From positions 2,790,001 to 2,854,000 of the forward strand of contig JAVLRN010000006.1 of the NCBI GenBank assembly GCA_032821775.1: a stretch of DNA of 64,000 nucleotides, given 5' to 3'. The notes beneath the pieces are model-generated. The model did no database searches. It was not told the origin of the DNA and was given only the letters and a program-made list of their open reading frames with translations. Positions 19,405 to 31,904 of the stretch are shown one piece after another; position 1 is the first letter of the stretch; each line of letters starts with the position of its first letter. Position numbers and translations under genes: made by a program. The DNA comes from Sanguinoderma infundibulare (Eukaryota > Basidiomycota > Agaricomycetes > Polyporales > Polyporaceae).

Positions 19405-21385
19405 TTGATATTCCCTGCTCCCCATTCCTACGTTTCGACCATCCAACACGTTACAGAAACTGCGACGTCTGCCACCACGAACGGAGACGCGAAGTATGGC
19501 TCGCGGCCGACCGCGATCCTGCATCGCACACCCTGGAGGCCACCAGTCGCGTCCTCTGCGGAGGGCATGTACATCACGCTCGAGGACGGCAAGAAGCTCA
19601 TCGACGCGGTCGGCGGTGCGGCGGTGACGTGCATTGGGAACTCGCATCCGAAGGTGAAGCAGGCGATCAAGGATCAGGTCGAGAAGGTTTCTTGTGAGTG
19701 CCGAATCCTCCACTCGCCCCGAGCACGCCCATCGAACGCGGATCGGATTAGATGTATACAACATGCAACTGTCAAACGAACCCGCGGAGGAGCTGGCGCA
19801 CTACCTCGTTGAGTCCAGCGAAGGCGCGTTCGCGGCGGTTGGGTTCGTCTCAGGAGGTGCGTGCCATCGTGCGTCCATCGCGTGCCGGACGCCCTCATAC
19901 CCGCGTCCTCTCCGCGCCTCGCCTTCCAGGCTCCGAGGCGATGGACGGGGTGATCAAGACCGCGCGCCAGTACTTCAACGAGATCGGCCAGCCGCAGCGG
20001 ACGAACTTCATCGCGCGCAAGCTCTCCTTCCACGGCAACACGCTCGGCACCCTCTCGCTCGCGTACCATCCTACGCGAAGGGGCCCGTACCTCGCCCTCC
20101 TCAATGAAAAGTCGTTCCACCATGTCTCTCCGGCGTATGCGGCGCGGTTCAAGGGCAAGGAGGAGAGCGAGGACGAATACGTGGAGAGGCTGAGGAAGGA
20201 GCTGGAGGACAAGTTCTTGGAGCTTGGGCCAGATACAGTCGTTGGATGTGCGTGTTTCGATTCGGCATCAGCAAAAGCTCCCTCCCCTGACGGCTCCTGA
20301 GCCTTCCTGATGCCCAGCGTAAGCGCGACGGATCGTGTCAGGCTCTCAGGCTGGTCCCTGAATAGACCAGTCTGAGAGCCTGATGGCGCTCTGAACCGCT
20401 TAGGAGGCGCCTCAGGAAGCTCAGGGACTGTCAGGAATTGGTCAGGGAAGCGAGCTTTTCCTGATGGCCGGGTGCTTGCGTGCATACGTACTTATCGGGA
20501 TTGCGAAGTCGTCGCAGAGACCGTTGTAGGCGCAACAACGGGTGTAGTCGCAGCGCCGAAAGGCTACTTCAAAGCGATGAAGTCCGTCTGCGACAAATAC
20601 GGGGCACTCTTCATCCTCGACGAGGTCATGAGTGGGATGGGCCGTACGTCTGCCCTCAGCGCTCACTGTGCGATGTCACATCTCACGGGCTAAACGTGAT
20701 CGTCAGGTATGGGTACTCTGCATGCTTGGGAGAGCTACGGAGATGGCATCGCACCTGACATCCAAGCGGTCGCGAAAGGCCTTGGCGGAGGGTGAGTATA
20801 ACGCAGCATACGTCCCAAGGTACCTCCGCATACTGACCCCGAACCAGGTACGTCTCCATTGGGGCGGTCCTCATGTCTAAGCGGGTCGCCGACGGCGTCC
20901 GAGACAACGCCGGCTACTGGAAGCACGGCCACACGTACCAGGCACATCCCATCGCCTGTGCGGGAGCTCTCGCGGTCCAGAAGGTGATCGTCGAGGAGGA
21001 CCTCCTCGCCAGCATCAACACGCAAGGCGCACATCTCGGCGCGCTCCTTCGTACCCGCCTCACGGGCCCGAACGCGCGCGCGGCGCCGTACGTGTTTGAC
21101 ATCCGCGGTGGGGCCGGGTGGTGGGGCGTCGAGTGGGAGTTCGAGGTGCCCACCGCGCAGGAGAAGGGGTACGAGGGCAAGACGTTCGCAATGGATGTGC
21201 AGGCGCACGCGTTGGACCACGGGCTGGTCATCATGGGCTTCACGGGCGGGGCGAACCTCGAGGGCACGAAGGGGAACCACAACATGCTCTCGCCGGCGTA
21301 CAACGTGACGAAGGAGCAGGTCGAGACGATCGTGGACATCTTTGTGAAGAGCATCGAGGAGGTGCTTGCGGAGAACGGGTTGTAG
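19405..21385 (+). CDS. Class III PLP-dependent aminotransferase, second copy
   Basis: Duplicate of 7759-9736 with all splice sites and motifs kept. The last exon has Asn to Ser (LLANIN to LLASIN) and Arg to His (VQARAL to VQAHAL) changes. The first frame also lacks an upstream ATG here, so this is ancestral to the duplication. Intron 3 (20248-20508) is 261 nt and carries the fold-back element with its loop inverted relative to copy 1. Confidence 0.85.
20263..20470. mobile_element. Fold-back element, second copy, loop inverted
   Basis: Inner arms at 20337-20355 and 20366-20384 (17 of 19 pairs). The loop 20356-20365 reads CCCTGAATAG, whereas copy 1 has CTACTCAGGG, which is its reverse complement apart from one base. 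The outer ends are better preserved here than in copy 1 (CGGCATCAGCAAAAGCTC pairs with the right end). Confidence 0.65.
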
Positions 21386-21618
21386 GTGCTGATACCGTGT
21401 GGCGAAGAATACCCACTTGCTGTAAAAGACGACTCTAAACGGTGTACCTAGTTGATGTTCGCGCGTATGGTGTCGCTTTGATTTCGAGGTTGCAGGTGAG
21501 TGCGTCCACTCTCCGAGCATTTTCCAGCCACAGCCACAGCCGCATATCGCGCACGGCGAGTGAGTGACTTCGATTTGTATGTATTGTACGACACGAAGCC
21601 CGACGAATATCCAACCGC

Positions 21619-22429
21619 TCAGGGCGCAGTGCCTAAACCAATGGTGAGTCTCATCCCTTCGTCAGGTCGACAACTGAAATTTGCTGACCTTGGTTGCCGC
21701 AGCCGACCGACGGCCAAAGCCCGGCGGATTCGCCCTTGATGCATGAGCCGTTCCAGAGCGAGCTGCCGTCTGAGCCCGACCACTCGCTGCACGACACCTC
21801 GGTGTACGTGCCGGTGAGCGCGCCGTGGCCGGAGGGGAAGAACGCGTTCGCGCCTCCGGTGTCCTCGCAGATGTCGAAGCTGCGTCATTGAGTGAGTTTA
21901 ATCATTTATCTGTAACGACAATCGACGGCGTACTGGACGGGCTCATTGTGCTCGTTGTTCGGGTTGCTCGTCGACTGGGCGCACCACTCGGAGTTGCCCG
22001 CGACGGGGCAGAGGTCCGTGACCTTGACGATGATGGTGTTGAACGGGCCGGTGTACGAGGGCGAGTACGGGTCTGCGCTCCCGGTGAGGGAGAAGCAGCG
22101 GCCGCACGCGTCCCCGGGCCCGAGGCCGGGCGAGGACCCGAACGTGAGCTGGCTCACGGCCGCGGTGTAGCCGTTCGCTGCGACGCCGCACGCTGCGAGG
22201 TGTGATATGGGTCAGCAGTGAACCTTGCATTAAGTGAGGAAAGGGGACGAGGACGAGGACGAGGACGAGGCGCACCTGGTTGGGAGCATCCAGAGTAGTG
22301 CGTGAAGGACGCGGAGCCGGACGGGTTCTGGACGTAGCCCCCGGTCGCTCGCTTGTCGGCGACAGAAACGCAGCTGGCTATGGTCGCGATGGCGACGAAC
22401 TGGGCGACGAGCAGGAGCTTGTTCGTCAT
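21619..22429 (-). CDS. cel45A: GH45 endoglucanase, second copy
   Basis: Duplicate of 9939-10751. All splice sites and the reading frame are intact, with Val to Ala in the signal peptide, one Ala to Val near its end, and Ala to Thr (SYAGP to SYTGP). Introns 1 and 2 differ in length and sequence. Unlike copy 1, its upstream region continues past 22710 into what is probably the original promoter flank. Confidence 0.9.
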
Positions 22430-22500
22430 GACGCTTTTCGGTTTGCGGATGGGCTCAGTGGATGGTGGTCCGAAGGGACCAGAGGACGCCATACGTCCCC

Positions 22501-22508
22501 TTCTTATA
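22501..22508 (-). promoter_or_regulatory. TATA box of GH45 gene, copy 2
   Basis: Same TATAAGAA at the same distance from the ATG (22429). The flanking 280 bp is nearly identical to copy 1, then differs completely beyond 22710. Confidence 0.55.
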
Positions 22509-22710
22509 CGCGTCGGCACTTGTACGTCGGCTCGCGGCCTGAATCTTTGGCAGGGTGAATATGAGGGCTTTTGATATTTGTAGTGAGGGCGCAGCGAGCC
22601 TGGACGGAATGTATATTTTTGCCGAAGGCGGACAGGGTGCGCATCAATGTCGGGTCGGCTGGGAAAGCTGCGTTCAAAGCGGATACGTCATGCGGCCCAT
22701 CCGAACACTG

Positions 22711-23843
22711 TGCGGGTAGAATATCGTCGTATGTCGACCCGAGGCTCGAGCTACGCGCGGGGACGATCCGCTTGCATGCATTCGGCAAAGGTGCCGAAAA
22801 CGGAGAGATGGAGGTGCGAAATAGATGCGACTGGTCTTCTCGCCGAGCTAGGCGGATCGGCAGGCTTCTGTGAATTGCTGTCTGAGAGCGGTTTTGGAGG
22901 GGAAGGCAACAGAACATACCTCTATATAATGGGGTCGCAGCATCTCCCCGAAACCCTGGACAGGCGGCCCAGTGTCGCCTCTCACGTCCTTTGAAGAACT
23001 CAACCTCCATGACAGAAGTCTCCTGGACATTCCATCTTCGCTCAGCGAGCGTAGGGGGCTAAGATGCCAGAAGGTCCTGAAAATGCAATGCTAACGAGGC
23101 TCACCTTCGAGTTGTGCGGCTGATGGCGGGGACTTCGCACGATGATCAACAACATGCCATCAGCGACGAAGTGGGTTTGCTGTTGTCTGAATGTTGATGG
23201 GATGTTGATCTTCGGCACCTTCATGCCAGTTTCTCCAAGTGGACATCATCAGGAGCCGGCGATATCAACGTGTCGGGGCGCCGGCAGTGCTGCATCGACT
23301 AGAGCGCCGCGCTCCGAACTTTCAGGCGCTTTCTTCTCCCCCCATCAGCGCAGCCTGCCTCGCCCCACCTTCTAGCTTCTCTGGCAACTGCGAGGCGCCA
23401 CGTATATGTGTCAATCCTACCATTTGTATTCTCTAGATCATCACTCCGGATCCCCAGGGCGAGCCATCGATTCAAATTCCATTCATACCCTAGAGCAGCT
23501 TGCAGACTCATTCCAGTTCTACCGCAGGCTTATGGCATTGGAGATTGGCGAATACCGGCGTCCTAACGGGGATCGAGTTGTCAAGGATCTGCGCACCTTA
23601 TCGTTGATGCACCGCACCTTCCGGAGGCTGAATCATGATTTGCGTTTCAAACGCACATCAATGTCAACTGGCTTGGAGCGGCGCGCTCCGCCATCTAAAC
23701 ATGATTCGGTCCTGGGCATTATGGTCGACACAGTACCCGCAGACTTCCGGGGATATGTAAAGCCCTTCTGTGCGTTTGTGCTGACGCGTCGCCAAGGACC
23801 CTCGTCGTCGTTCCCTCTCAGTCTCTCCGGACGGTTTCGCGCG
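22711..23843. other. Spacer start, no recognised gene
   Basis: Unique sequence right of array A. Its first part is probably the original upstream flank of the GH45 gene. A plus-strand frame at 23406-23840 (QFYRRLMALEIGEYRRPNGD, VVKDLRTLSLMHRTFRRLNH) has a weak F-box-protein feel but no convincing motif, and it runs into the next gene. Confidence 0.35.
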
Positions 23844-25720
23844 ATGTCCTCCCAGTCGGATTCAGCTTCAGCGGCGCTGGTAGCACTCGCTGATACTCTG
23901 TACGTTTATCAGTGTAGGTCTACAATCGAGATATTGAAGGTGACGTGGGACTCTGTGCAGATACCAGGCGAATCATTGCATTATTGGATCGACGGGTATG
24001 TACATCGGTTCTCTTTGGCGGACCTGATCTGACTATTCATTCACCAGTCTTCCTCATTTATGACTATGTTATCACCTTTGGCCGGGAGGTGACGATGTTC
24101 TGGAAAGCCCCATTTACGGGCGCATCCATCCTTTTCTTCGCGAACCGATACGTTACCCTGGTTTGGAACACGATGGGTTTAGCGCAGTTCGCGAAGTTCT
24201 CTGATCAGGTGTGTACCATTTTTGTTGTCCCTCCGGTTTTATGCTGATCGTGTCCAGAGGTACAGCGAAATCGCCTCTGTAACAAGCAACTGGAAACTCT
24301 GCTGATTGCCCTCAGTTGTCCAATATACTTCAAAGTGTTTTCCGCTATATCATACTCGCAATACATCATCTGGGCCGGTGCGTCGCGTTCTCCATGAGGT
24401 CCTGTTCATTATGAACTCACTGCGGCCCTGGATTGTAGCATTTTCGGCGCTCCGCGCATACGCTCTGGGCAGGAATCGGTTGCTCGCCATTTTCGTCTTC
24501 CTCCTCGCCGTCGCTCCCGCAGGAATCAACTACGTACGTACCTCGACGCATGGCATCGAGTGTACGCGACTTGCTCACGGTAGCACCCTTTGCTACTAGA
24601 CCCAGTTTTACTTCGGCCTCACGGGTCTAAACGATCCGACGTTTGGATGCTTCGCGAATACGCAGATGCCCGCAAACGTGGCAAAGAAGTAAGCGTCGTT
24701 CGTCATGCTCTCAATCCGGAGCCGTGCTGACTGTCATGATCACAAGATGTAATATTTCACATCGTGGGTGTACAAGTCTGCACGTACTGACCCTACGCCG
24801 ATCATAGTGGTTATCGCATCACGTACATGTCTAATCACGACAGATACCATCCTCCTAGTTGTGACCTGGACCACTCTTGGAACGCGGGACGTGCTGTCGA
24901 AGATGAAACCTGAAGCCCGCTGGTCGTTGTCGACCATAATGCTACGCGATGGTGCGTGTGCCCGCACAATTCACATTCCCGTGTCCGGCTTTCTGAGGTT
25001 TTTCCTCTCGTTCAGGCATCCTCTACTTCCTGTGAGTTTCGCATTTCGCCCAAACGGTGTCCAGCTGATCACGGATGGTTATAGAGTGCTGCTCATGCTG
25101 AACGTCCTTCACTTGGCGTTCACGCTCTCTGCAGTACGCACCGCCGTCGTTCGACCGTCTCGTCCATGACCGTACTTAGCCTTCCGGCAGACCTTCGGCC
25201 ACCTGATCAGCAACATCTCCATCTTCGAGGACCAGTACGTCCGCGCGGCTGCCCATCTCTGTGAACGCAGCACTGACATGGCTCGACGACGACCGGTGAC
25301 TCGCACAGGATCATCACCGTCCTCGTCTCGCGCTTCCTCCTCGACCTGCAAGCCGCCAACCGACGCTCCCTGAAGCTCAACACCGACGACCCGCTCCATC
25401 TCAGCTCCACGGGCTCGTTCTACCCGGGGACGGGGTCGCTCGCATTCGCCCGCGTCGTGGGCTCGCTCGGGGAAGGGTTCATCGGCCCGGGGTCGCTCGG
25501 TTCGGACGAGGACGAGGATGAATATGAGCCCAGCGACACGTACTGGAGTCATGGGAGCACCCACTGGCATGATGAGGAGGGGATTGAGTTGTCGGAAAAG
25601 GGGAATGCGAAGGAAGGCGATCCGGAAGCCGCGGTCGCAGTGCGGAGTCACCTAGACAGCCCCCAGGAGATGCTCGTGGCGGAGGTAGAACGGACATCTG
25701 CATCTCTGGAGGACAGGTAG
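23844..25720 (+). CDS. DUF6533-type multi-pass membrane protein
   Basis: A multi-exon gene whose pieces match the basidiomycete DUF6533 family: N-terminal LADTLYVYQ, then YDYVITFGREVTMFW (the hallmark region), ILFFANRYVTLVWNTMG, VLFIMNSLRPWIVAFSALRA, FYFGLTGLNDPTFGCFANTQ, TDTILLVVTWTTLGTRDVL and NISIFEDQ joined by an intron to IITVLVSRFLLDLQAANRRS. The acidic C-terminal tail ends LEDR. About seven hydrophobic segments are expected; the function is unknown. Phase is clean at the 3' introns, but I could not make the second and fifth junctions fit perfectly, so an exon may be misread or the gene may be mildly decayed. Confidence 0.6.
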
Positions 25721-26042
25721 AGTCACTGTTGGGCAATGTCTATCTGAGGTGCTGTACATTTGGATACTGCAAGTAGTAGGGAGATCGTCGTGTAGATGTA
25801 ATCAGGTCTAAATGACAATCATGATACCAATTCGATCTGCCGGCGACCCTGTCATGCGCGATGGATGCCTCGGCTGGCCCTCGAGGCTCGCTCGGCTGAA
25901 TCAAATCCTCGCGCCATACGATAGAGAATCGCCCTGTCCAGCCGGGCCTGTACGCCTTGAAGCTGACAATGGTCGCGAATCTGTCGCGCGGCGTAGGCGA
26001 AGGCATCATGCTCGCAGCCATAGTATTAGGGTCCTCCGGTAG

Positions 26043-26170
26043 GAGGCGGAGGCAGGAGCTTTTCAGATGTCGGGACTGTGTTCGACGAGGAGGAGCGTGG
26101 AGGGAAACCTGTGGGAGAGAGGATGTTCTTGACGTAGGCGAACATGACGGTGTGCGGCTAGATCGCTAGA
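26043..26170 (-). pseudogene. 5' relic of the gene at 26547-27101
   Basis: Contains the diverged counterpart of 27030-27110: a GTTCGACGAGGAGGAGCG-like block, then GCGAACATGACGGTGTG matching GAGAACATGGCTGTGTG. It represents the start region of the neighbouring ORF, without the rest of the gene. Confidence 0.45.
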
Positions 26171-26546
26171 ACGCGGCGACGAGTTGGAGCTTGGTAGTAA
26201 TGGTTAGATGATGGTTAGCAGTAAGAGGGATCCCATTCGTGTGGCTGTATCAAGCGGAGTTTGTCTGAGCTGCAAACGAACTCCATCGTACTGGGCGGCA
26301 GTGGCGTGCGCGGGCGTTGAGTTAGGGGCAGTGGCCTCGCGCGGCGCGCTCACAGCCACAACACACTTCCGAAGAAAGGATAATTCTGTGGATTCTGACG
26401 ATGAACCTCTCGGCGACTAATAGATACGAGGCGTGGGCGCGAATCGATGGAACATTTGATTCTTTGCTTGTAGCACGGTTTCCTTCGCTCGCCTAATGTG
26501 CTTCCAATCCGCGGGTACGAATATATTGCCCATGGCGAATTCTGTT

Positions 26547-27101
26547 TCAGGTCAACCAGTAAGAGCACCTCGGCTCGGGCATGACCTTCCCAGCCTTCGC
26601 ACGTATGACCTCGAGGAGCACCACGGGGTACGCCTGCCAGTCGTCTTCAACTTGCTCTTCCCGTCCGTCGAGCACTGCGACCGCCGCTTCCCGCAGGGCC
26701 GCTCGCGCACGCTGCACTTCGTCCGCCGCCCCGTCAGCCCGCAGCTCTGAGGAGGAGCCCGAGCCCGAGCCTGAGGTGTTCGGGGTCTTCCACAGCTCGC
26801 GGGCGCGGGTCTCGACGTCCTTGAGGTAGTCCATGGCGTGGTAGGTGCCTTCGAGGTAGACCGCGCCGATCTGCTCCCGCACCTGCTGCTTGGCGCGGAA
26901 GCGGCTCAGGGGGGTGTTGCGGGGCAGGAGGGACGGAATGGAGGAGAACATCGAGATGGCGGCGAGCTCCGTCGTACCGTCCTCCGGTACGAGGTGGAGG
27001 ATGTAGCTCTTGCGGTCGTCTGCGGCCATGTGTTCGACGACGAGGAGCGTGGAGGGGACATTGCGCTTGGGAAAGAGTTTATGTTTGGCACGAGAGAACA
27101 T
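26547..27101 (-). CDS. Hypothetical protein, 184 residues
   Basis: A single open frame from the ATG at 27101, beginning MFSRAKHKLFPKRNVPSTLL and containing KSYILHLVPEDGTTELAAIS, a Gly/Ser-rich linker (SGSGSGSSS) and an alanine-rich helix with DDWQAYPVVLLEVIRAKAGK. There is no signal peptide or membrane segment. I do not recognise the family. A strong codon bias toward G/C third positions and a second partial copy of its start nearby support a real gene. The last residues may belong to an intron. Confidence 0.5.
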   Translation of the reverse strand: MFSRAKHKLFPKRNVPSTLLVVEHMAADDRKSYILHLVPEDGTTELAAISMFSSIPSLLPRNTPLSRFRAKQQVREQIGAVYLEGTYHAMDYLKDVETRARELWKTPNTSGSGSGSSSELRADGAADEVQRARAALREAAVAVLDGREEQVEDDWQAYPVVLLEVIRAKAGKVMPEPRCSYWLT

Positions 27102-27324
27102 GGCTGTGTGGGTTGCGCGTCGACGGCCGAGACTGTCAGGACGTCATGGTGTATGCTAGACGGAACGGCATACCGCGACGAGTTGGAAGTTGGTTGGGTG
27201 AAAGAAGTACGGCCCCTGTTGGGGTGCAAGAGGAGATACGTACTCAACGCCGACGTCATCATCAATCGGGACAACTTAGTAATTTGAAATTGAACCATTC
27301 ACTGGCTCAAGCCCTGCTCTTCTA

Positions 27325-27480
27325 GACTACCTCCAGGAGAGCGTCGATGGTCTCATCCACTGTCGCCCGTCAGTCCACATATCCGCGATATTCAGCATGT
27401 GCTTCGTGCGCGTGGTGTCGTTCTTCGGGATCAGCTCCGGCAGCTCGGGCACCTTCTCTTTGGATGGCAGCATCCGTCAT
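27325..27480 (-). pseudogene. 3' relic of reductase gene
   Basis: The minus strand reads PSKEKVPELPELIPKNDTTR, then after a frameshift YVD-stop-RATVDETIDALLE. This parallels PSLENVPELPGPVSKHDTTR and YVDWRTTVDETLDALLE at the end of the intact reductase (30306-31793). The Trp codon is TGA here. Only about 50 codons of the C-terminus remain. Confidence 0.7.
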
Positions 27481-27599
27481 TGCTGTAACAATGCGAAATC
27501 AGTAATCGCTGACTGGGAGAAACGTAAGTTAGGACGGCGTGACGTTGAACTTACAGAGACATGGGAAGCAGCCAAGGAGCCAGTGCGATCCTGTTCTTG

Positions 27600-28165
27600 A
27601 CGATAGCTCTTGTTAGCACAACGACGATAACTCCACGTCGCTCAGTCCAATCTTCTAGAGAGCTTCGGAGGGAGCGAGTGGTTCAAGCAAGACATGCATC
27701 TTCGGAAGAATCCGCTCACTCATGATGCGATGGCGTGGGAAATGAGCACACAGCCACACGATGCTGTACCGGGCGACCTTAAAAACCTTATCGAGACTGG
27801 CAATTAGTACGATTTGAAGGAAGTCCTACCATCGCAATACTTTCAAACTTGGTCAAATGCTGACGGAATGTGACGTGTTGAGATGCTGTGAAAGTGGGAG
27901 GGAGAACCGACGGGTTGGCCCTATGCAGCAGCTCGATTAGTTATCCAAAAGTCAAGTCCTCCCTCCCTTAACCTAAACAGGAGAGATCTACCGGAAGTTG
28001 CTGGGAGCTGAGGTGGAACATCATACAGAATTAACGGGCTGTAGGTATTCATTTGAAGGATACAATTGGTCAATCAAAACTTCTACTCGTGTCGGGATCT
28101 AGGGGGTATGATTTCAGGCTACGTCCTCCTCCTATCGTACAACGGCACACCCTGTGCACCAACGC
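27600..28165. other. No gene recognised
   Basis: AT-richer than its surroundings, with short frames only. Nothing was found beyond the 3' flank of the monooxygenase pseudogene. Confidence 0.5.
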
Positions 28166-28169
28166 CTCG

Positions 28170-30190
<2,021 letters not shown>

Positions 30191-30305
30191 CGGCGTAGCA
30201 CTGGCGCTTTGCTCAGCAATACTACTAAGTAGAGGACCGAGAAGTGCGAGTCCGCCCATCGTTCCTCAGGTCACCTTATATTACAAGATATGTCGTAAAA
30301 GGAGC

Positions 30306-31793
30306 TTAAGACCAAGCCTTCTCCGCCTCGAGGAGCGCATCGAGCGTCTCGTCCACCGTCGTCCGCCAGTCGACATACTCCGAGATCCCCAACACCTCCC
30401 TCGCGCGCGTGGTGTCGTGCTTCGAGACAGGGCCCGGAAGCTCCGGGACGTTCTCGAGCGACGGCAGCCGGCCCAGCAGCGCCGGGCGTGTCTCGCGCAA
30501 GTACTTCACGACGACATCCCACATAAGAGCGTCGGGATACGTGACGAGGAAGCGCTTGTCCTGGCGGTCCGCGCCGGTCGGGAGAGGTGGGAGCTCAAGA
30601 GCACGGACGTGTGCGCGGGCCACGTCGCGGACGTCCACATGGAAGGGGATGAGCTGGAAGGGAATCGGGCTGCCAGGCTCGCCGGTGATAAGTTGGTGGA
30701 CGTTGCCGAGGGAGCCGAGGGAAGACTTGTCGAGTGGGAGGATGGGCGGGCCGTAGACCCAGGTCGGGCATACTGCAAGCGATGATACGAATGAGAATGC
30801 GTGCTGCGGAAAGACTGGGAAGCGAGACCCGGGACTGACTGGTCGCGATGTCGAGCTCGGGGTGTTCCTTGTGGAACTGCCAGACGGCCTGTTCCGCGAG
30901 GATCTTCGCCCCGTGGTAGACGTAGCCGGCGTCACGGTCGGGATGGAGGAGGTCCGGGATGGACGCTCCGCCCCAGTCTACGAAACACATATGTAGGTCG
31001 TCAGTACGAACGCGTCGGACTGCGCCTAGGCTCACGCACTCCATTCCGAAATCGTGATGCCGGTGTAGCTGTCCTTCGCGCCGGCTGTTTCAAGGCGCAG
31101 ATCAGGAGGCGTTTCTCGGACTTACATTGCCTAGTACACTTGGTTACGCACGATCGACAAGCGCAGCCCAGCTGCTCGTGACGACAAACTTTGTTACGCC
31201 TTTAGCGGTCGCTTGGCGCAGGACATTCAGCGTGCCTTCTACCGCGCTCTGCCTCGGCCGGGTGCGCTGAGTGAACATTGGAGAACGGGAGGGGTGGAGC
31301 TGACCTTTATTTGCACGGCCGGGTCCTCTCTGCCGGGCATCGGAGTGGCGACATGGATAACGGCGCCAACGTCTGTTCCGTCAAAGTTGACCAATCTGCC
31401 AGTGAGTGGTGTTGGAAAGACTCGGACGAGCGTGATATGCTCACCTTTGAGGGCCTCCGTGAAATCGCTCGTTGCCACATCGACGATCTGGACGACCTCG
31501 AAGTTGTCTGCGTCCTTCCATAAGTCGCGAAGAGACTCGATCTTGCTCGGGCGAGCCGTTCTGGGAGAACTATGTATTAGTCGCGGAAGCGGCAGAGGGA
31601 AGGTCAGACATGGTAGCCGGTGAACATACTTACCCTCGGACGCGGTGTCCGGTCTGGAGCAGCTGCTGCACGACGTGGGACGCAATGTACCCAGACGCGC
31701 CAGTGACCTTGGTAAAGAATTAGTTGCGGCTAGATTAACTGTTCGGAACTTCCGAAACCCTCGCACCAAGATGAGCTTGTCGGAAGACATCAT
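30306..31793 (-). CDS. NAD(P)-dependent dihydroflavonol-reductase-like reductase
   Basis: An extended short-chain dehydrogenase with a Rossmann fold. Minus-strand exons: MSSDKLIL, then VTGASGYIASHVVQQLLQTG (the TGxxGY[IL]A dinucleotide motif), KIESLRDLWKDADNFEVVQI, VGAVIHVATPMPG, GYVYHGAKILAEQAVWQFHK (catalytic YxxxK), VCPTWVYGPPILPLDKSS and the C-terminal SLENVPELPGPVSKHDTTRA ending EKAWS. All introns have GT-AG ends and stay in phase as far as I traced them, so it appears intact, about 340 residues. Substrates in this family are aldehydes or ketones of secondary metabolites; the true one is unknown. A decayed copy of its 3' end is at 27325-27480. Confidence 0.8.
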
Positions 31794-31884
31794 GTCGACT
31801 CCCGTTGTCGAAAAGGTCGTGCCACAAGTTCGCGTTGTCGTGCAGTCTTGGGCCTTGAACGTAGGGTGTAGAGGAGTGCCCCCA

Positions 31885-31904
31885 CACCCCGCATGGCCGG
31901 GGTG
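31885..31904. other. Small perfect stem-loop upstream of the reductase
   Basis: CACCCCG and CGGGGTG (7-bp arms) flank six bases, about 90-110 bp upstream of the reductase start codon. It could be a protein-binding palindrome. It is short enough to arise by chance. Confidence 0.3.

Larger units (their letters stand above)
1..22710. repeat. Tandem array A, about 11.64 kb period, two units in window
   Basis: Position 1 aligns with 11640 and the match runs, with scattered SNPs and small indels, until 11032 pairs with 22710. The offset is 11639 at the start, 11640 after an extra A near 12220, 11646 after a 6-bp insertion near 18778, 11649 across the aminotransferase and 11678 at the end. Each unit is a minus-oriented core of gene fragments followed by cargo: HAD stub, aminotransferase and GH45 gene. 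After 22710 the second unit runs into unrelated sequence, whereas after 11032 the first unit runs straight into the next core. The left end lies outside the window. Copies differ by about 1% by eye. Confidence 0.95.

Noticed and set aside
20735..21520. 261-codon minus-strand open frame opposite the aminotransferase
   Set aside because: It lies antisense to the well-supported last exons. Long antisense frames are expected from GC-rich third positions, and the composition (HHRH, RRAR runs) is not protein-like.
23406..23700. Possible F-box protein
   Set aside because: There is a vague LSLMHRTFRRLNHDLRF pattern only. No complete F-box motif or following repeats were found.
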